Origin: Nitrosopumilus piranensis
Lineage (GTDB): Archaea > Thermoproteota > Nitrososphaeria > Nitrososphaerales > Nitrosopumilaceae
Assembly (NCBI RefSeq): GCF_000875775.1
Contig: NZ_CP010868.1
Location: 558,001-622,000, forward strand
Direction of reading: 5' to 3'
DNA: 64,000 nt
The position numbers and the translations under genes are program-made. This document shows positions 44,617-53,437 of the stretch, in pieces. The notes under the pieces were generated by a model, which was not told the DNA's origin, ran no database searches, and was given only the letters and a program-made list of their open reading frames with translations. The number at the start of each line of letters is the position of its first letter. The stretch's first letter is position 1.

Positions 44617-44853
44617 TTATTCTAACTCAGATTGAACTTCTTGTTTTCTTCTCTGAATTGCTTCATAGAATGGAATTACTTGCTGAATTGTTTCAACAGT
44701 AGTCAATAACATTCTTCTACAACAATATCTCTCTACTCCAACAGAATCTAGAGTTTTTTCTGGATCTTCTCCAGCTTTGATTTTATTTTGATAATCCTCA
44801 AACTTATCAGCAATTAGATTTCCACATGTAAAACATCTAACAGGAATTAACAT
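44617..44853 (-). CDS. rpoN: DNA-directed RNA polymerase subunit N (Rpb10)
   Basis: 78 aa with the unusual zinc site CFTCGN (residues 7-10) plus RYCCRRML. I chose ATG 44853 (MLIPVRCFTCG), the universal Rpb10 start, rather than the longer open frame to 44889. It leads the leftward gene series. The usual archaeal neighbours uS11, RpoD, uL13 and uS9 are not upstream; a tRNA-Leu is. Confidence 0.96.
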   Translation of the reverse strand: MLIPVRCFTCGNLIADKFEDYQNKIKAGEDPEKTLDSVGVERYCCRRMLLTTVETIQQVIPFYEAIQRRKQEVQSELE

Positions 44854-44905
44854 ACGAACGAAAAAGTAATCAAGGATTATAAAAACCATACATGGAAAAT
44901 CCGTT

Positions 44906-44990
44906 GCGGGCGTCGCCCAGCCTGGCCAAAGGCGCTAGCTTGAGGGGCTAGTCTCTCAGGAGTTCGTGGGTTCAAATCCCATCGCCCGCA
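44906..44990 (+). tRNA. tRNA-Leu (GAG)
   Basis: Class II tRNA of 85 nt: acceptor stem GCGGGCG/CGCCCGC, anticodon stem CTAGC/GCTAG with loop TTGAGGG (anticodon GAG), a long variable arm, T loop TTCAAAT, discriminator A. No intron seen. Confidence 0.95.
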
Positions 44991-45005
44991 TACAAAATTT
45001 GAAAG

Positions 45006-45620
45006 CTATTTCTCTAATTTTCGTAGGGTTTTGATCAACTCATTTCGTCTCTTTTCTTCAGTAATTGCTGATCTGACATCATCTACTAAAATTCTATTTA
45101 CATCAATTTTTCTTCTAGCTTCTTTTACAACTTTATCATACAACGAAAAAGTATACAATTGAAGATACAAACTCTCCATTACTTCAAAAATTCTTGTAGC
45201 TTCTTCAATTTCATCAGTTCTGATCTTATCAAATACCATTCTCTTCAACTCTCCTATACAATCTAACAAACCTAGAACGTACGATTCTGGCATTATTGAC
45301 AATTTTTTATCCGATGGAATGTCTTTTTTTTCTACAACTGCAATTAGACATGCAGCCTCTACAAATTCTTGTTCAGGAGTAATCATGTATCTTCTAAGAT
45401 CTCCTGTGGCTTTTTTCTTGTATTTTTTTAAGAGTAATTCTGCTTTTTTTAGATTATCTTTTCCTGCCTTTGTGTCGTTTTTGTGAACTGCAATTATTGC
45501 TCTACTGCAAAGAACAATTATCTCTCTAGTATTTTTTAATAAAAATTCTCTTGAATCTTGAGTATCTGCCAAAGTTTTTGAAATTTTATTCAATGATGAT
45601 TTAACATTTTTTAATGTCAT
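45006..45620 (-). CDS. Translin-family RNA-binding protein
   Basis: 204 aa, all helical. SREFLLKNTREIIVLCSRAI is the translin/TRAX R-x5-R-x4-CSRAI type helix, and SYVLGLLDCIGELKRMVFD and LYLQLYTFSLYDKV are the other conserved blocks. Translin proteins form octameric RNA-binding or RNase shells. Partner not visible here. Divergent from the MBL-fold gene at 45743. Confidence 0.85.
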   Translation of the reverse strand: MTLKNVKSSLNKISKTLADTQDSREFLLKNTREIIVLCSRAIIAVHKNDTKAGKDNLKKAELLLKKYKKKATGDLRRYMITPEQEFVEAACLIAVVEKKDIPSDKKLSIMPESYVLGLLDCIGELKRMVFDKIRTDEIEEATRIFEVMESLYLQLYTFSLYDKVVKEARRKIDVNRILVDDVRSAITEEKRRNELIKTLRKLEK

Positions 45621-45742
45621 GTGTGGTCTTCATAATAACCCGGATAAAGCCGTTTTCTAAACTCTTAGGAATGTTACAAAATCTATTCCCAAAATAGGAT
45701 TTTTGTATTCATTTTTAAATAAAATCACAACTTAGTGATTCT

Positions 45743-46816
45743 ATGAATTATTGGTTTACTATTGTGCTAATTCCTATTGTTTTATCCCTTGGAATAACTC
45801 CAGCCTTACAAACAGAGATGATTCCTAATGCTGAAGCAGTAAAATCTAAAGGAAATTCTTTGACAGAGATAAATTCAAAGAAGGTTTGTGGAGATAAACT
45901 ATGTTCAGAAATTATTGATAATAAAAAAGAAATTAACAAATCTACAATAATGACTTCTCAAAAAGGATTATTCCCATCTACAATGGATTATACTGTAACT
46001 GGACCTGAAATTAATCCTGAAAAGGGATATGCTGTAATCGAAATTGGTGATGGTCTTTACTGGGTTACTGATGGAATGTATCAAATAATGTTTCTGACTA
46101 CAGGCGAGGGTGTAATCTTAGTAGATGCCCCTATGGGAATGGGAACAAAAATTCAGCAAGCAGTATCTGAAGTAACTTCAGAAAAAATAACCCATTTCAT
46201 TTACACGCATATTCACAAAGATCATGTTGGCTCGGCTAGCTTGCTTCCACAAGATACTGTATACATCTCCCACATTGACACTGCCAAACATCTTGCAATG
46301 AAAAATGATCCTCAAAGACCTGTTCCAACAGTTACTTTTGAAGATCAATACACTTTGATAGTTGGTGATCAAGTTCTGGAATTATACTATATTGGAGCAT
46401 TTCACTCTAAAGGAGATATTGTGATTTCCTCTCCTGTACACAAAGTCATTATGGCAGTAGACTTGTTTCATCCAAACGCTGCTCCATTTCAATTCATGGG
46501 AATTGCAAGGGATATGGGTGAACATCTTGCAGCACATGACAAACTCTTAGCAATGGACTGGGAAATAATAATTTCAGGACATGAACCCATCTTGGGAACT
46601 CCTGAACATCTAAAATTCAATAAAGAATTTACTTTGTCAGTATTGGATAATGCAATTACTGCTATGCAAACTACTCAACCAAGTGCAAATTACTTTGGTG
46701 ATTTGGCAAACAGATGTGCTGAATTAACTTTGGAACAATATCCCGATCTCAAAGACATTGAACTTTATCCAGTTGAAAATTGTGTCACTATGGTTTTTTA
46801 TGCCATGATTGATTAA
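45743..46816 (+). CDS. Exported metallo-beta-lactamase-fold hydrolase
   Basis: 357 aa. A signal-type helix (WFTIVLIPIVLSLGIT) starts the protein. The MBL metal motif is THIHKDHVGSASLL, and further ligands lie in YIGAFHSKGDIV and IISGHEPILG. Quorum-quenching lactonase and glyoxalase-like enzymes share these motifs, so the substrate is open. A TATA-like TTTTTAAATAAAA sits about 30 bp before the ATG. Confidence 0.85.
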   Translation: MNYWFTIVLIPIVLSLGITPALQTEMIPNAEAVKSKGNSLTEINSKKVCGDKLCSEIIDNKKEINKSTIMTSQKGLFPSTMDYTVTGPEINPEKGYAVIEIGDGLYWVTDGMYQIMFLTTGEGVILVDAPMGMGTKIQQAVSEVTSEKITHFIYTHIHKDHVGSASLLPQDTVYISHIDTAKHLAMKNDPQRPVPTVTFEDQYTLIVGDQVLELYYIGAFHSKGDIVISSPVHKVIMAVDLFHPNAAPFQFMGIARDMGEHLAAHDKLLAMDWEIIISGHEPILGTPEHLKFNKEFTLSVLDNAITAMQTTQPSANYFGDLANRCAELTLEQYPDLKDIELYPVENCVTMVFYAMID

Positions 46817-46885
46817 TTTGGGTCCATTTTAGCCATAATTCGTACTTTCAAAGCTCTTATTTTGGATATGATTTTCACGTAAATT

Positions 46886-47533
46886 ATGGAAATTACAGTT
46901 GAACAAATGTACAATATTGAAAATAAAGGTCATGATATGGGCTTTTTAAAAAAATTCATGATGGAAAATGCAGGTGCCGCTGCAGTAAGAAGACTGGTTG
47001 AAAAATTTGGAAATGTAGAATCAAAAAACATTCTGATTTTTGTGGGAATGGGAAATAATGGTGGTGATGGATTGGTAATGGCCAGACATCTTGCTGGATA
47101 TGGGGCAAAAGTTACTGTTATGCTACTTGGAACTCCTGAAAATATCAAAACCGAAGAAAGTAATTGGAATTGGTCAATTTTGGAAAAAATGCCTTCTGTG
47201 AAATTAATGACTGGCGGTTCAACTGATTTTAATTTCAACCCAGACATAATTGTTGATGGAATTTTGGGAACTGGTATATCTGGAGAAATTAGAGAACCAT
47301 ATGCATCTGCAATTAACTACATCAATCAAACAAATTGTTACAAACTTGCAGTAGATGTGCCCTCTGGATTGGATCCGCAAACAGGTGAGACTGCTAATAT
47401 TTACACAAAATGTGATATGACTGTCACATTTCATAAAATGAAACAAGGAATTCCAAAAAGAAAGGATTTGACTGGTGAACTATTTGCTGAAAAAATTGGA
47501 ATCCCACCAGAAGCAGAGGAGGGAATACTATGA
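46886..47533 (+). CDS. nnrE: NAD(P)H-hydrate epimerase
   Basis: 215 aa, YjeF N-terminal domain only. GNNGGDGLVMARHLAGYGAKV is the NAD(P)H-binding loop, and AVDVPSGLDPQTGE the epimerase motif. It repairs damaged nicotinamide cofactors. The dehydratase domain often fused to it in archaea is absent. First gene of a three-gene operon; its end overlaps the next ATG by 4 bp. Confidence 0.93.
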   Translation: MEITVEQMYNIENKGHDMGFLKKFMMENAGAAAVRRLVEKFGNVESKNILIFVGMGNNGGDGLVMARHLAGYGAKVTVMLLGTPENIKTEESNWNWSILEKMPSVKLMTGGSTDFNFNPDIIVDGILGTGISGEIREPYASAINYINQTNCYKLAVDVPSGLDPQTGETANIYTKCDMTVTFHKMKQGIPKRKDLTGELFAEKIGIPPEAEEGIL

Positions 47534-48141
47534 TTGTTCATCAAATTCAAGTTGGAAACATGCAAAATTTCTGTTATGTTGTTGAAGATGAAGATACTCA
47601 CGAATCTATCATAATTGATCCATCATGGGATCTTATTGAACTAGAGATGCTAATTAAAAAAAATAATTTAAAAATAAAATACATTGTAAACACTCATCAT
47701 CACTTTGATCATACTATTGGAAATGAGGCAATGGCTGAATCTACCAAAGCCCCAATTATTCAACATGAAAATTCAGAATTAAAACATGATATTTCTGTAA
47801 AGGACGGAGATTTTATAGAATTTGGGACTTCAAAACTCAAAATTCTTCATACCCCTGGACATTCTAAGGACAGTATGTGCTTGATAGGTGATGGAAAAAT
47901 TTTCTCAGGTGATACTCTATTTGTAGGAAATTGTGGTCGTATTGACTTGCCTGGTGGAAGCGCAAAGGAACTCTATCATAGTTTATTTGATGTTCTTTAT
48001 TCATTAGATGATGATTTGGTTCTGTATCCTGGGCACAATTATGGTCATTCAGAGACATCTACAATAGGACAAGAAAAAATGACTAACATGGTAATGCAAA
48101 AAAGAACCGAACAACAATTTCTTGATATGATGGGTCAGTGA
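47530..48141 (+). CDS. MBL-fold hydrolase, glyoxalase II-like
   Basis: 203 aa. The dinuclear metal motif is THHHFDHTIGNE, followed by HTPGHSKDSMCLIG, FSGDTLFVGNCGRIDLPGG and YPGHNYG. This is the hydroxyacylglutathione hydrolase/persulfide dioxygenase-like branch; archaeal members may hydrolyse other thioesters. Coupled to nnrE by an ATGA overlap and to the CobT-like gene by 1 bp. Confidence 0.9.
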   Translation: MIVHQIQVGNMQNFCYVVEDEDTHESIIIDPSWDLIELEMLIKKNNLKIKYIVNTHHHFDHTIGNEAMAESTKAPIIQHENSELKHDISVKDGDFIEFGTSKLKILHTPGHSKDSMCLIGDGKIFSGDTLFVGNCGRIDLPGGSAKELYHSLFDVLYSLDDDLVLYPGHNYGHSETSTIGQEKMTNMVMQKRTEQQFLDMMGQ

Positions 48142-48142
48142 T

Positions 48143-49204
48143 TTGTTGGAAGATTTTGAATTATATGGAAATGTTAATCGGGCTCAAAATTTTATTGATT
48201 TTATAAAACCTGGCAGATTTCTTTTTTCGTTTGTTATTTCTTATACTGAAACATCTGAAATTCCTGGTATAACTTTTGCTGGTGCAGACAGAGATTCAAT
48301 CCAATTTACTCCGCCTGCTGATGCAGAATATCTTCACTATGGGTATTGTAAAACTATTGACAAAATCCCAATGACTCCAGATGGTAAGCCAACTCCTGGA
48401 TTGTTGACTAAAACTGCTCTTGAATCTGCTAGTATTTCTCATTTGACAATTAATGCTGGAAGTAAAGTTACTCCCCAATTACCATTTATTGAATCTGGTT
48501 TGCCTTTTGGAAAAAATATTTCGATTCAAGATGCCATGACTGACTCTATAGTTTCTCATGCAGTTGAATATGGACAAATCATTGGAAGAAGTTTAGCATC
48601 ATTAACTGATTGTTTGATAATTGGTGAATGCATTCCTGGTGGGACAACTACTGCATTAGCTTTGCTAAAGGCATTTGATTATGATGCTAAAGTTAGTTCA
48701 AGTATACCTGATAATCCTGTTGAATTAAAAAATCAAATTGTAACTTCAGCTCTTCAAAGAGTTAATTCAGAGCATCCGTACAGCATTGTTGCGCAAATTG
48801 GTGATCCAATGATACCTTTTGTTGCAGGAATGCTGAGCTCTGCTTCTAGTGTATCTAAGGTTATGTTGGCTGGCGGAACACAGATGGCTGCTGTTTTAGC
48901 ATTTGCATCAAAAATTGGATTTAATGAGGAAAGCACTGCAATTGGAACTACATCGTATATTACAAATGATAAAAGTGCAAATTTCAAGGAACTTGTTCAA
49001 AACATTGCAGATATTCCTGTTCTCTCAGTAGATCCCGGTATGAAAAACTCTGAATTTTCTGGCCTCAAGGCATTCTCTGAAGGATTTGCAAAAGAGGGTG
49101 TTGGCGCAGGCGGTGCCATTATTTCTTCAATGATAAAAACTGGTAATAATTCTGCAAAATTTTTGGAGTTGGCTGAAAAAGAATATCGACGATTATTTAC
49201 TTGA
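48143..49204 (+). CDS. cobT: CobT-like nicotinate-nucleotide:base phosphoribosyltransferase (UPF0284)
   Basis: 353 aa. TINAGSKVTPQLPFIESG, GECIPGGTTTALALL and KVMLAGGTQMAAVLAFA belong to the archaeal UPF0284 family related to CobT, which makes the lower ligand ribotide of cobalamin. The likely start is TTG 48143 (or TTG 48146). Thaumarchaea are known cobalamin makers, so this fits. Third gene of the operon; converges on glmS with an 8-bp overlap. Confidence 0.86.
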   Translation: MLEDFELYGNVNRAQNFIDFIKPGRFLFSFVISYTETSEIPGITFAGADRDSIQFTPPADAEYLHYGYCKTIDKIPMTPDGKPTPGLLTKTALESASISHLTINAGSKVTPQLPFIESGLPFGKNISIQDAMTDSIVSHAVEYGQIIGRSLASLTDCLIIGECIPGGTTTALALLKAFDYDAKVSSSIPDNPVELKNQIVTSALQRVNSEHPYSIVAQIGDPMIPFVAGMLSSASSVSKVMLAGGTQMAAVLAFASKIGFNEESTAIGTTSYITNDKSANFKELVQNIADIPVLSVDPGMKNSEFSGLKAFSEGFAKEGVGAGGAIISSMIKTGNNSAKFLELAEKEYRRLFT

Positions 49205-50957
49205 CTGTAACTGATTTTGCAAGATTTCTAGGATAGTCAGGATCTGTATCTTTTTCAAGTGCTGCGTAATAAGATAACAATTGAATTGGAATTATCTCTG
49301 AAATTGGATATAGTATTTCACTAATTTTTGGCATTTCAATCCAATAGTCATACACATCACTATTTACATCTGACACACCTATGATTTTTGCGCCACGAGC
49401 TTTGATTTCTCTTGCACTAGTTAGAGTATCTGAATAAGTTGAATCATTTGGGTTGAGAATTATTACAAATACACTAGAATCCATCAGGGCAAGAGGTCCA
49501 TGCTTTAACTCTCCTCCTGCAATTCCTTCTGCATGAATATATGTGAGTTCTTTAAGTTTGAGTGCAGATTCTGTTGCAATTGGAAAATTAATTCCACGCC
49601 CTAGAATGTAAATATCTGAAACCTCTTTTAGATCTTTTGCAATTTCTTGAATACTAGTTGGATTGTCTAATGTCTTTGAAATTGATTTGGCAAAACTTTC
49701 AAAATTAATTGTTAACTTGTTATTGCTCAATTTTTGCACAATTTTGTATAGAATTACAAGTTGTGATGTGAAACTTTTAGTTGCAGCTACTCCAATTTCT
49801 GGTCCACAATTCAATCCTATTACAACATCTGCTTTACGAACAAGTGATGATGTCAGTAGATTGACAATTGCAATAATCTTGCAATTTGCACTTTTTGCAA
49901 TCTTTACTGCCTCTAAAACATCTGCGCTTTCTCCACTTTGAGAAATTGCAATTAATATTGAATTTTCTTCAATAATCTCCGGGTTAAACTGAAGCTCACT
50001 TGACATAATTGGCTCAACCTTGATTTTTACATATTTTGATAAAATTTGCTTTGCAATTAATGCTGAATTATAGCTAGATCCACTTCCTGTAATGTATATA
50101 TTTTTAGCATGTCTGATGTAATCTACTGTTTTATCGATACTATCTGCAGTTTTTTCTCCTGCACTCAAAATTGTTTCTGGCTGTTCATAAATCTCTTTTA
50201 ATGTAAAATGTGCATAATCTCCTTTGTATGCATCTGCAAATTCTTTTGAGACTTTGGTAATCTCATATTTTACATGTTCTCCATCAAAATCTAAAATTTG
50301 GAACTTGTTTTTCTCTGATACTACAAAAGTTCCATTTTCCATGTAAATTGCATTGTCTGTGAATTCAATAAACCCTAAAACATCGCTTGACAAAAAGAAG
50401 TCATCTTTTCCTACACCAATAATTAGTGGCTCGTGAAATCTTGCAGCGGCTAATTGTCCGTTTTCAAACATTGCAACAAATGCATAATGACCCTTTAGTT
50501 GTGAAACTGTTTTTAGAATTGTTTCTTTAACATTGTTTGTTTGCTCATAATTTTTTTGTAACAAATTTGCAATTATCTCACTATCTGTTTCACTTTTGAA
50601 AGTATAACCTCCATCTTCTAATTGTTTCTTTAACTCTTCAAAATTTTCTATGATTCCATTATGTACAATTGCAATTTTACCTGAATTACTAGGGTGTGGG
50701 TGTGCATTTGCATCTGTAACTTTTCCATGAGTTGCCCACCTTGTATGGCCTATGCCAACTTTTCCCGGCAATGTCTCTAATTGCACTTTTGAATTTACTT
50801 CATGTACTTTTCCAGTTCCTTTTTTTAATTCAATCTGGTTTTTTGATTCTGTTGCAACTCCAACACTATCATATCCACGATATTCCATTCTCTTTAATCC
50901 CTTTACAATGATGGGTGCTGCAACATCTTTTCCATAATATCCGATAATTGAACACAT
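49197..50957 (-). CDS. glmS: Glutamine:fructose-6-phosphate aminotransferase
   Basis: 586 aa. Cys2 of MCSIIGYYG is the glutaminase nucleophile; GIGHTRWATHG and HNGIIENFEELK complete that domain. The SIS isomerase domains contain ITGSGSSYNSALIAK and SQSGESADVLEA, and the C-terminus ends NLAKSVTVK with the active-site tail. It makes glucosamine 6-phosphate for surface glycans. Starts 45 bp upstream of nothing else on its strand except rps4. Confidence 0.96.
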   Translation of the reverse strand: MCSIIGYYGKDVAAPIIVKGLKRMEYRGYDSVGVATESKNQIELKKGTGKVHEVNSKVQLETLPGKVGIGHTRWATHGKVTDANAHPHPSNSGKIAIVHNGIIENFEELKKQLEDGGYTFKSETDSEIIANLLQKNYEQTNNVKETILKTVSQLKGHYAFVAMFENGQLAAARFHEPLIIGVGKDDFFLSSDVLGFIEFTDNAIYMENGTFVVSEKNKFQILDFDGEHVKYEITKVSKEFADAYKGDYAHFTLKEIYEQPETILSAGEKTADSIDKTVDYIRHAKNIYITGSGSSYNSALIAKQILSKYVKIKVEPIMSSELQFNPEIIEENSILIAISQSGESADVLEAVKIAKSANCKIIAIVNLLTSSLVRKADVVIGLNCGPEIGVAATKSFTSQLVILYKIVQKLSNNKLTINFESFAKSISKTLDNPTSIQEIAKDLKEVSDIYILGRGINFPIATESALKLKELTYIHAEGIAGGELKHGPLALMDSSVFVIILNPNDSTYSDTLTSAREIKARGAKIIGVSDVNSDVYDYWIEMPKISEILYPISEIIPIQLLSYYAALEKDTDPDYPRNLAKSVTVK

Positions 50958-51001
50958 AACTATTCTATCTGATAATTGGGAGTATTTTACTGATAAGGAT
51001 A

Positions 51002-51613
51002 TTATTCTGAAGAGCTTTTATCTTTGGTTTCTTCAGCAGGAGTCTCATCTGTTTCTTCAGCAGGTATTTCTGTAGTTTCAGGAGTTGCTTCTTCAGCAGG
51101 ATCTTCAGTTTTTGTTTTTTCTAGCATTTCTGGAATTTTTGATTCTGGTGCAAAATGAATGCTATCTTCTTCTTCTACTGTAACTGTGTATGATGGAATG
51201 TCTACTTTTCTTTCACCAATCATAATGTGACCATGAATAACTGCTTGTCTTGCTTGATATGGTGTTTTGAATCCAAGTTTCTTTGTAACAACAGTTTGTA
51301 ATCTTCTTGAAAGCAAATCATTTGCATTCAGGTTAAGTACATCATCTAATGTCGCATCTGCACTAACTAATCCTATTCTGGCTAAAGATTTCATTAGAAT
51401 TGGTTCTTTCTCTTCTCTGTCTTCTTGTCTTAAAGCAAGTAATGATCTTGCTTGATGTCTTACTCTGGATAATTCTGTATGTGCTTTCCACAATTCTCTT
51501 TTAGTTCTTAATCCAAATGTACCAAGAGTTTTCAACTCTTCCATTTTTAATTCATAATTAAGAGGTCTCTTTGGTTTTCTCCAAACTCTACGTGGATATT
51601 TTGGATCTCCCAT
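51002..51613 (-). CDS. rps4: Small ribosomal subunit protein uS4
   Basis: 203 aa. RVWRKPKRPLNYELKMEEL and ELWKAHTELSRVRHQARSLL are archaeal uS4; the S4 domain has QARQAVIHGHIMIGERKVD. The last 40 residues form an acidic, Glu/Pro/Thr-rich tail (EEATPETTEIPAEETDE) not found in most uS4. It is 9 bp behind rps13; uS11 and RpoD, often next in this operon, are replaced by glmS. Confidence 0.95.
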   Translation of the reverse strand: MGDPKYPRRVWRKPKRPLNYELKMEELKTLGTFGLRTKRELWKAHTELSRVRHQARSLLALRQEDREEKEPILMKSLARIGLVSADATLDDVLNLNANDLLSRRLQTVVTKKLGFKTPYQARQAVIHGHIMIGERKVDIPSYTVTVEEEDSIHFAPESKIPEMLEKTKTEDPAEEATPETTEIPAEETDETPAEETKDKSSSE

Positions 51614-51622
51614 TCAATACAC

Positions 51623-52180
51623 CTATTCCTTTTTCTCCGCAGGAGCTGCTTCTGCTGCCGGAGCTGCTTCTGCTGCCGGAGCTGCTGCCGGAGCATCTGA
51701 TGATTTCTTTGCAGGAGCTGCCATGCCACCTTTTGCAACACCGACTGCTCCACCTTTTCTACCAGATGTTCTTGTTCTCTGACCTCTTACCTTAAGACCA
51801 CTAAGATGACGATAGCCTCTCCAACTTGCAGTAATTCTTTCTCTTTCAATATCATTTCTTAATGTAAATGGAATATCAGATGTTAACAAATGTAAATCGT
51901 TTCCAGTTTCAATATCTTTTCTTCTGTTGAGGAACCATGTTGGAAAATTCCCTTCAACTGGATTTGAAATTAATTTTTCAATTGCCTGAACATTTTCATC
52001 GGTAAGATGACCTATGTTGGCATTTGAATCAATTTTTAGTGTGTCTAGAATTGCTGTGGCAAAATTATAACCAATACCCTTTATCTGGGTCAATCCAACG
52101 AGCATTTTTCTCTCTCCTGGGATATCGTTTCCCACAATCCTAACAATGTGTCTATATTCTTGAGTGCTCAAGTATTCCAA
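51623..52180 (-). CDS. rps13: Small ribosomal subunit protein uS13
   Basis: 185 aa. [19 protein letters not shown] and [20 protein letters not shown] are uS13 signatures. A C-terminal tail of about 35 residues is Ala/Pro/Glu-rich with PAAEAA repeats, absent in typical uS13. First gene of the rps13-rps4 pair. Confidence 0.96.
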   Translation of the reverse strand: MEYLSTQEYRHIVRIVGNDIPGERKMLVGLTQIKGIGYNFATAILDTLKIDSNANIGHLTDENVQAIEKLISNPVEGNFPTWFLNRRKDIETGNDLHLLTSDIPFTLRNDIERERITASWRGYRHLSGLKVRGQRTRTSGRKGGAVGVAKGGMAAPAKKSSDAPAAAPAAEAAPAAEAAPAEKKE

Positions 52181-52268
52181 AATTCAAAGAAACCCCGATA
52201 AAAACCATGCTAGGCACTATTTTGAGTGATTTTTGGTATGTTTAGTCAGAATATCTGGTTGAAGGCAT

Positions 52269-52421
52269 TTATCTAAAGTCCTCATCTTCTGTCCAATCAT
52301 TACCCTGAACATTCCATTGATTACACTGACAACATTTTTTCACGCCTCGTTGGACATCAATCTCAATACAGAAACAATGTACTCCCTTCCCAGATGGGTC
52401 ATTACCACAAAGTTTTTGCAT
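52269..52421 (-). CDS. 50-aa Cys-rich putative zinc protein
   Basis: Minus-strand frame MQKLCGNDPSGKGVHCFC, then VKKCCQCNQWNVQGNDW and an acidic end. Six Cys and one His could bind zinc. Another small Cys-rich protein of this window; family unknown. The 300-bp gap 52181-52494 holds otherwise nothing I can name. Confidence 0.5.
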   Translation of the reverse strand: MQKLCGNDPSGKGVHCFCIEIDVQRGVKKCCQCNQWNVQGNDWTEDEDFR

Positions 52422-52494
52422 AATTTGAGTATGTTTTTTTCTTAATTATATTATTGGCTAAAGTTATAACTTTCTAATTTATCTCTTTATTGAA

Positions 52495-52803
52495 ATGACA
52501 GATACTTTTGATCGCGAAAAAGTTATAGATTGCATGTTTGATCCAACAACTTCTTCAATTTTAGCAGAGTTAGAAGATGGTGAAAAATCATGCTCTTTTC
52601 TATCCAAACAGTCTTCCATTCCTGAATCTGAAGTATTGGAAAGACTATCCTATCTGATAGAGCATGAATTCATTATCAAAAAGACTAATGGCAAAATTCT
52701 GTTATCTGCTAATTCTGAAAAACTAAGTAGTATTGTTGAAAGTGGTGATAACTTCGATGAAACTATTAGCGGTCTTGAAAAAATGGATAGTTATCTAAAT
52801 TGA
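52495..52803 (+). CDS. Small winged-helix regulator
   Basis: 102 aa. DPTTSSILAELEDGEKSCSF, then SKQSSIPESEVLERLSYL (recognition helix) and EHEFIIKKTNGKILLSA (wing) give an ArsR-like fold. A coiled C-terminal helix may dimerise it. Its place close to the metal importer makes it a candidate regulator of the 53386 palindrome, an inference. Its end overlaps the convergent next gene by 9 bp. Confidence 0.7.
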   Translation: MTDTFDREKVIDCMFDPTTSSILAELEDGEKSCSFLSKQSSIPESEVLERLSYLIEHEFIIKKTNGKILLSANSEKLSSIVESGDNFDETISGLEKMDSYLN

Positions 52804-53298
52804 TTTTTTTCTATTTTTGACTCTATAAATTGCAGAACCTACCAACCCTACCATTCCAATTATCAAGACATATGCTGAAACAAAACTAAGAGATTTCTTT
52901 CCTGCATCTGGTAGGGGCCCTATTGCACCAAATACTTGAACATCATCATCGGAATTGCTCTGGATAATTAGTTTGTAAACACCCGTATCAAAAATATCAA
53001 ATTCTTCCTCAATAGTTTCAGCATCCAATTTTTTAGATGCTATTTCAATATCAAATGGATCTAATACTTTGGCAGAAATTGTATTTTCTTTAAACTCCAT
53101 CATTTGTACTGCAAAAACACCTACAGATGAACTCTCTGCATCAAATTCACCTGAAATGATAAGATCTTGGTTTGAATTAACAATTCCATTTCCCTGAAAG
53201 ACCCCTTCTAGAATAATCTGATTCCCTACTGCAAGTAAGATTAATCCAATTACAATTAATGCGCCTGAGACAACTAGAATAATTCCTGCCTTTTGCAT
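52795..53298 (-). CDS. Membrane protein of unknown function
   Basis: 167 aa with an N-terminal helix (GIILVVSGALIVIGLILL) and a C-terminal helix (SFVSAYVLIIGMVGLVGSA) around a beta-rich outer domain (ESSSVGVFAVQMMEF, DTGVYKLIIQSNSD), like the emp24/GOLD type. No close family. Confidence 0.65.
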   Translation of the reverse strand: MQKAGIILVVSGALIVIGLILLAVGNQIILEGVFQGNGIVNSNQDLIISGEFDAESSSVGVFAVQMMEFKENTISAKVLDPFDIEIASKKLDAETIEEEFDIFDTGVYKLIIQSNSDDDVQVFGAIGPLPDAGKKSLSFVSAYVLIIGMVGLVGSAIYRVKNRKKSI

Positions 53299-53385
53299 AT
53301 TTTGAATTTTTCTTTCTTTACTTTAAACCTAATTTTTTTCAATTTTAGATTTTAACTTGATTTAACAAAGTTAGACTGATGCAAG

Positions 53386-53407
53386 AAAGTTAGCTTATGC
53401 TAACTTT
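53386..53407. promoter_or_regulatory. Perfect 22-bp palindrome at the znuA2 promoter
   Basis: AAAGTTAGC (53386-53394), 4-bp spacer TTAT, GCTAACTTT (53399-53407) are perfect arms directly before and overlapping the TATA-like TTTAAATAAA at 53405-53414. ATG 53438 lies about 28 bp further on. An operator here would block TBP binding; the sequence resembles DtxR-type metal-regulator boxes. Confidence 0.6.
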
Positions 53408-53437
53408 AAATAAAGCTAATTGCACATGTTTTTAGAA

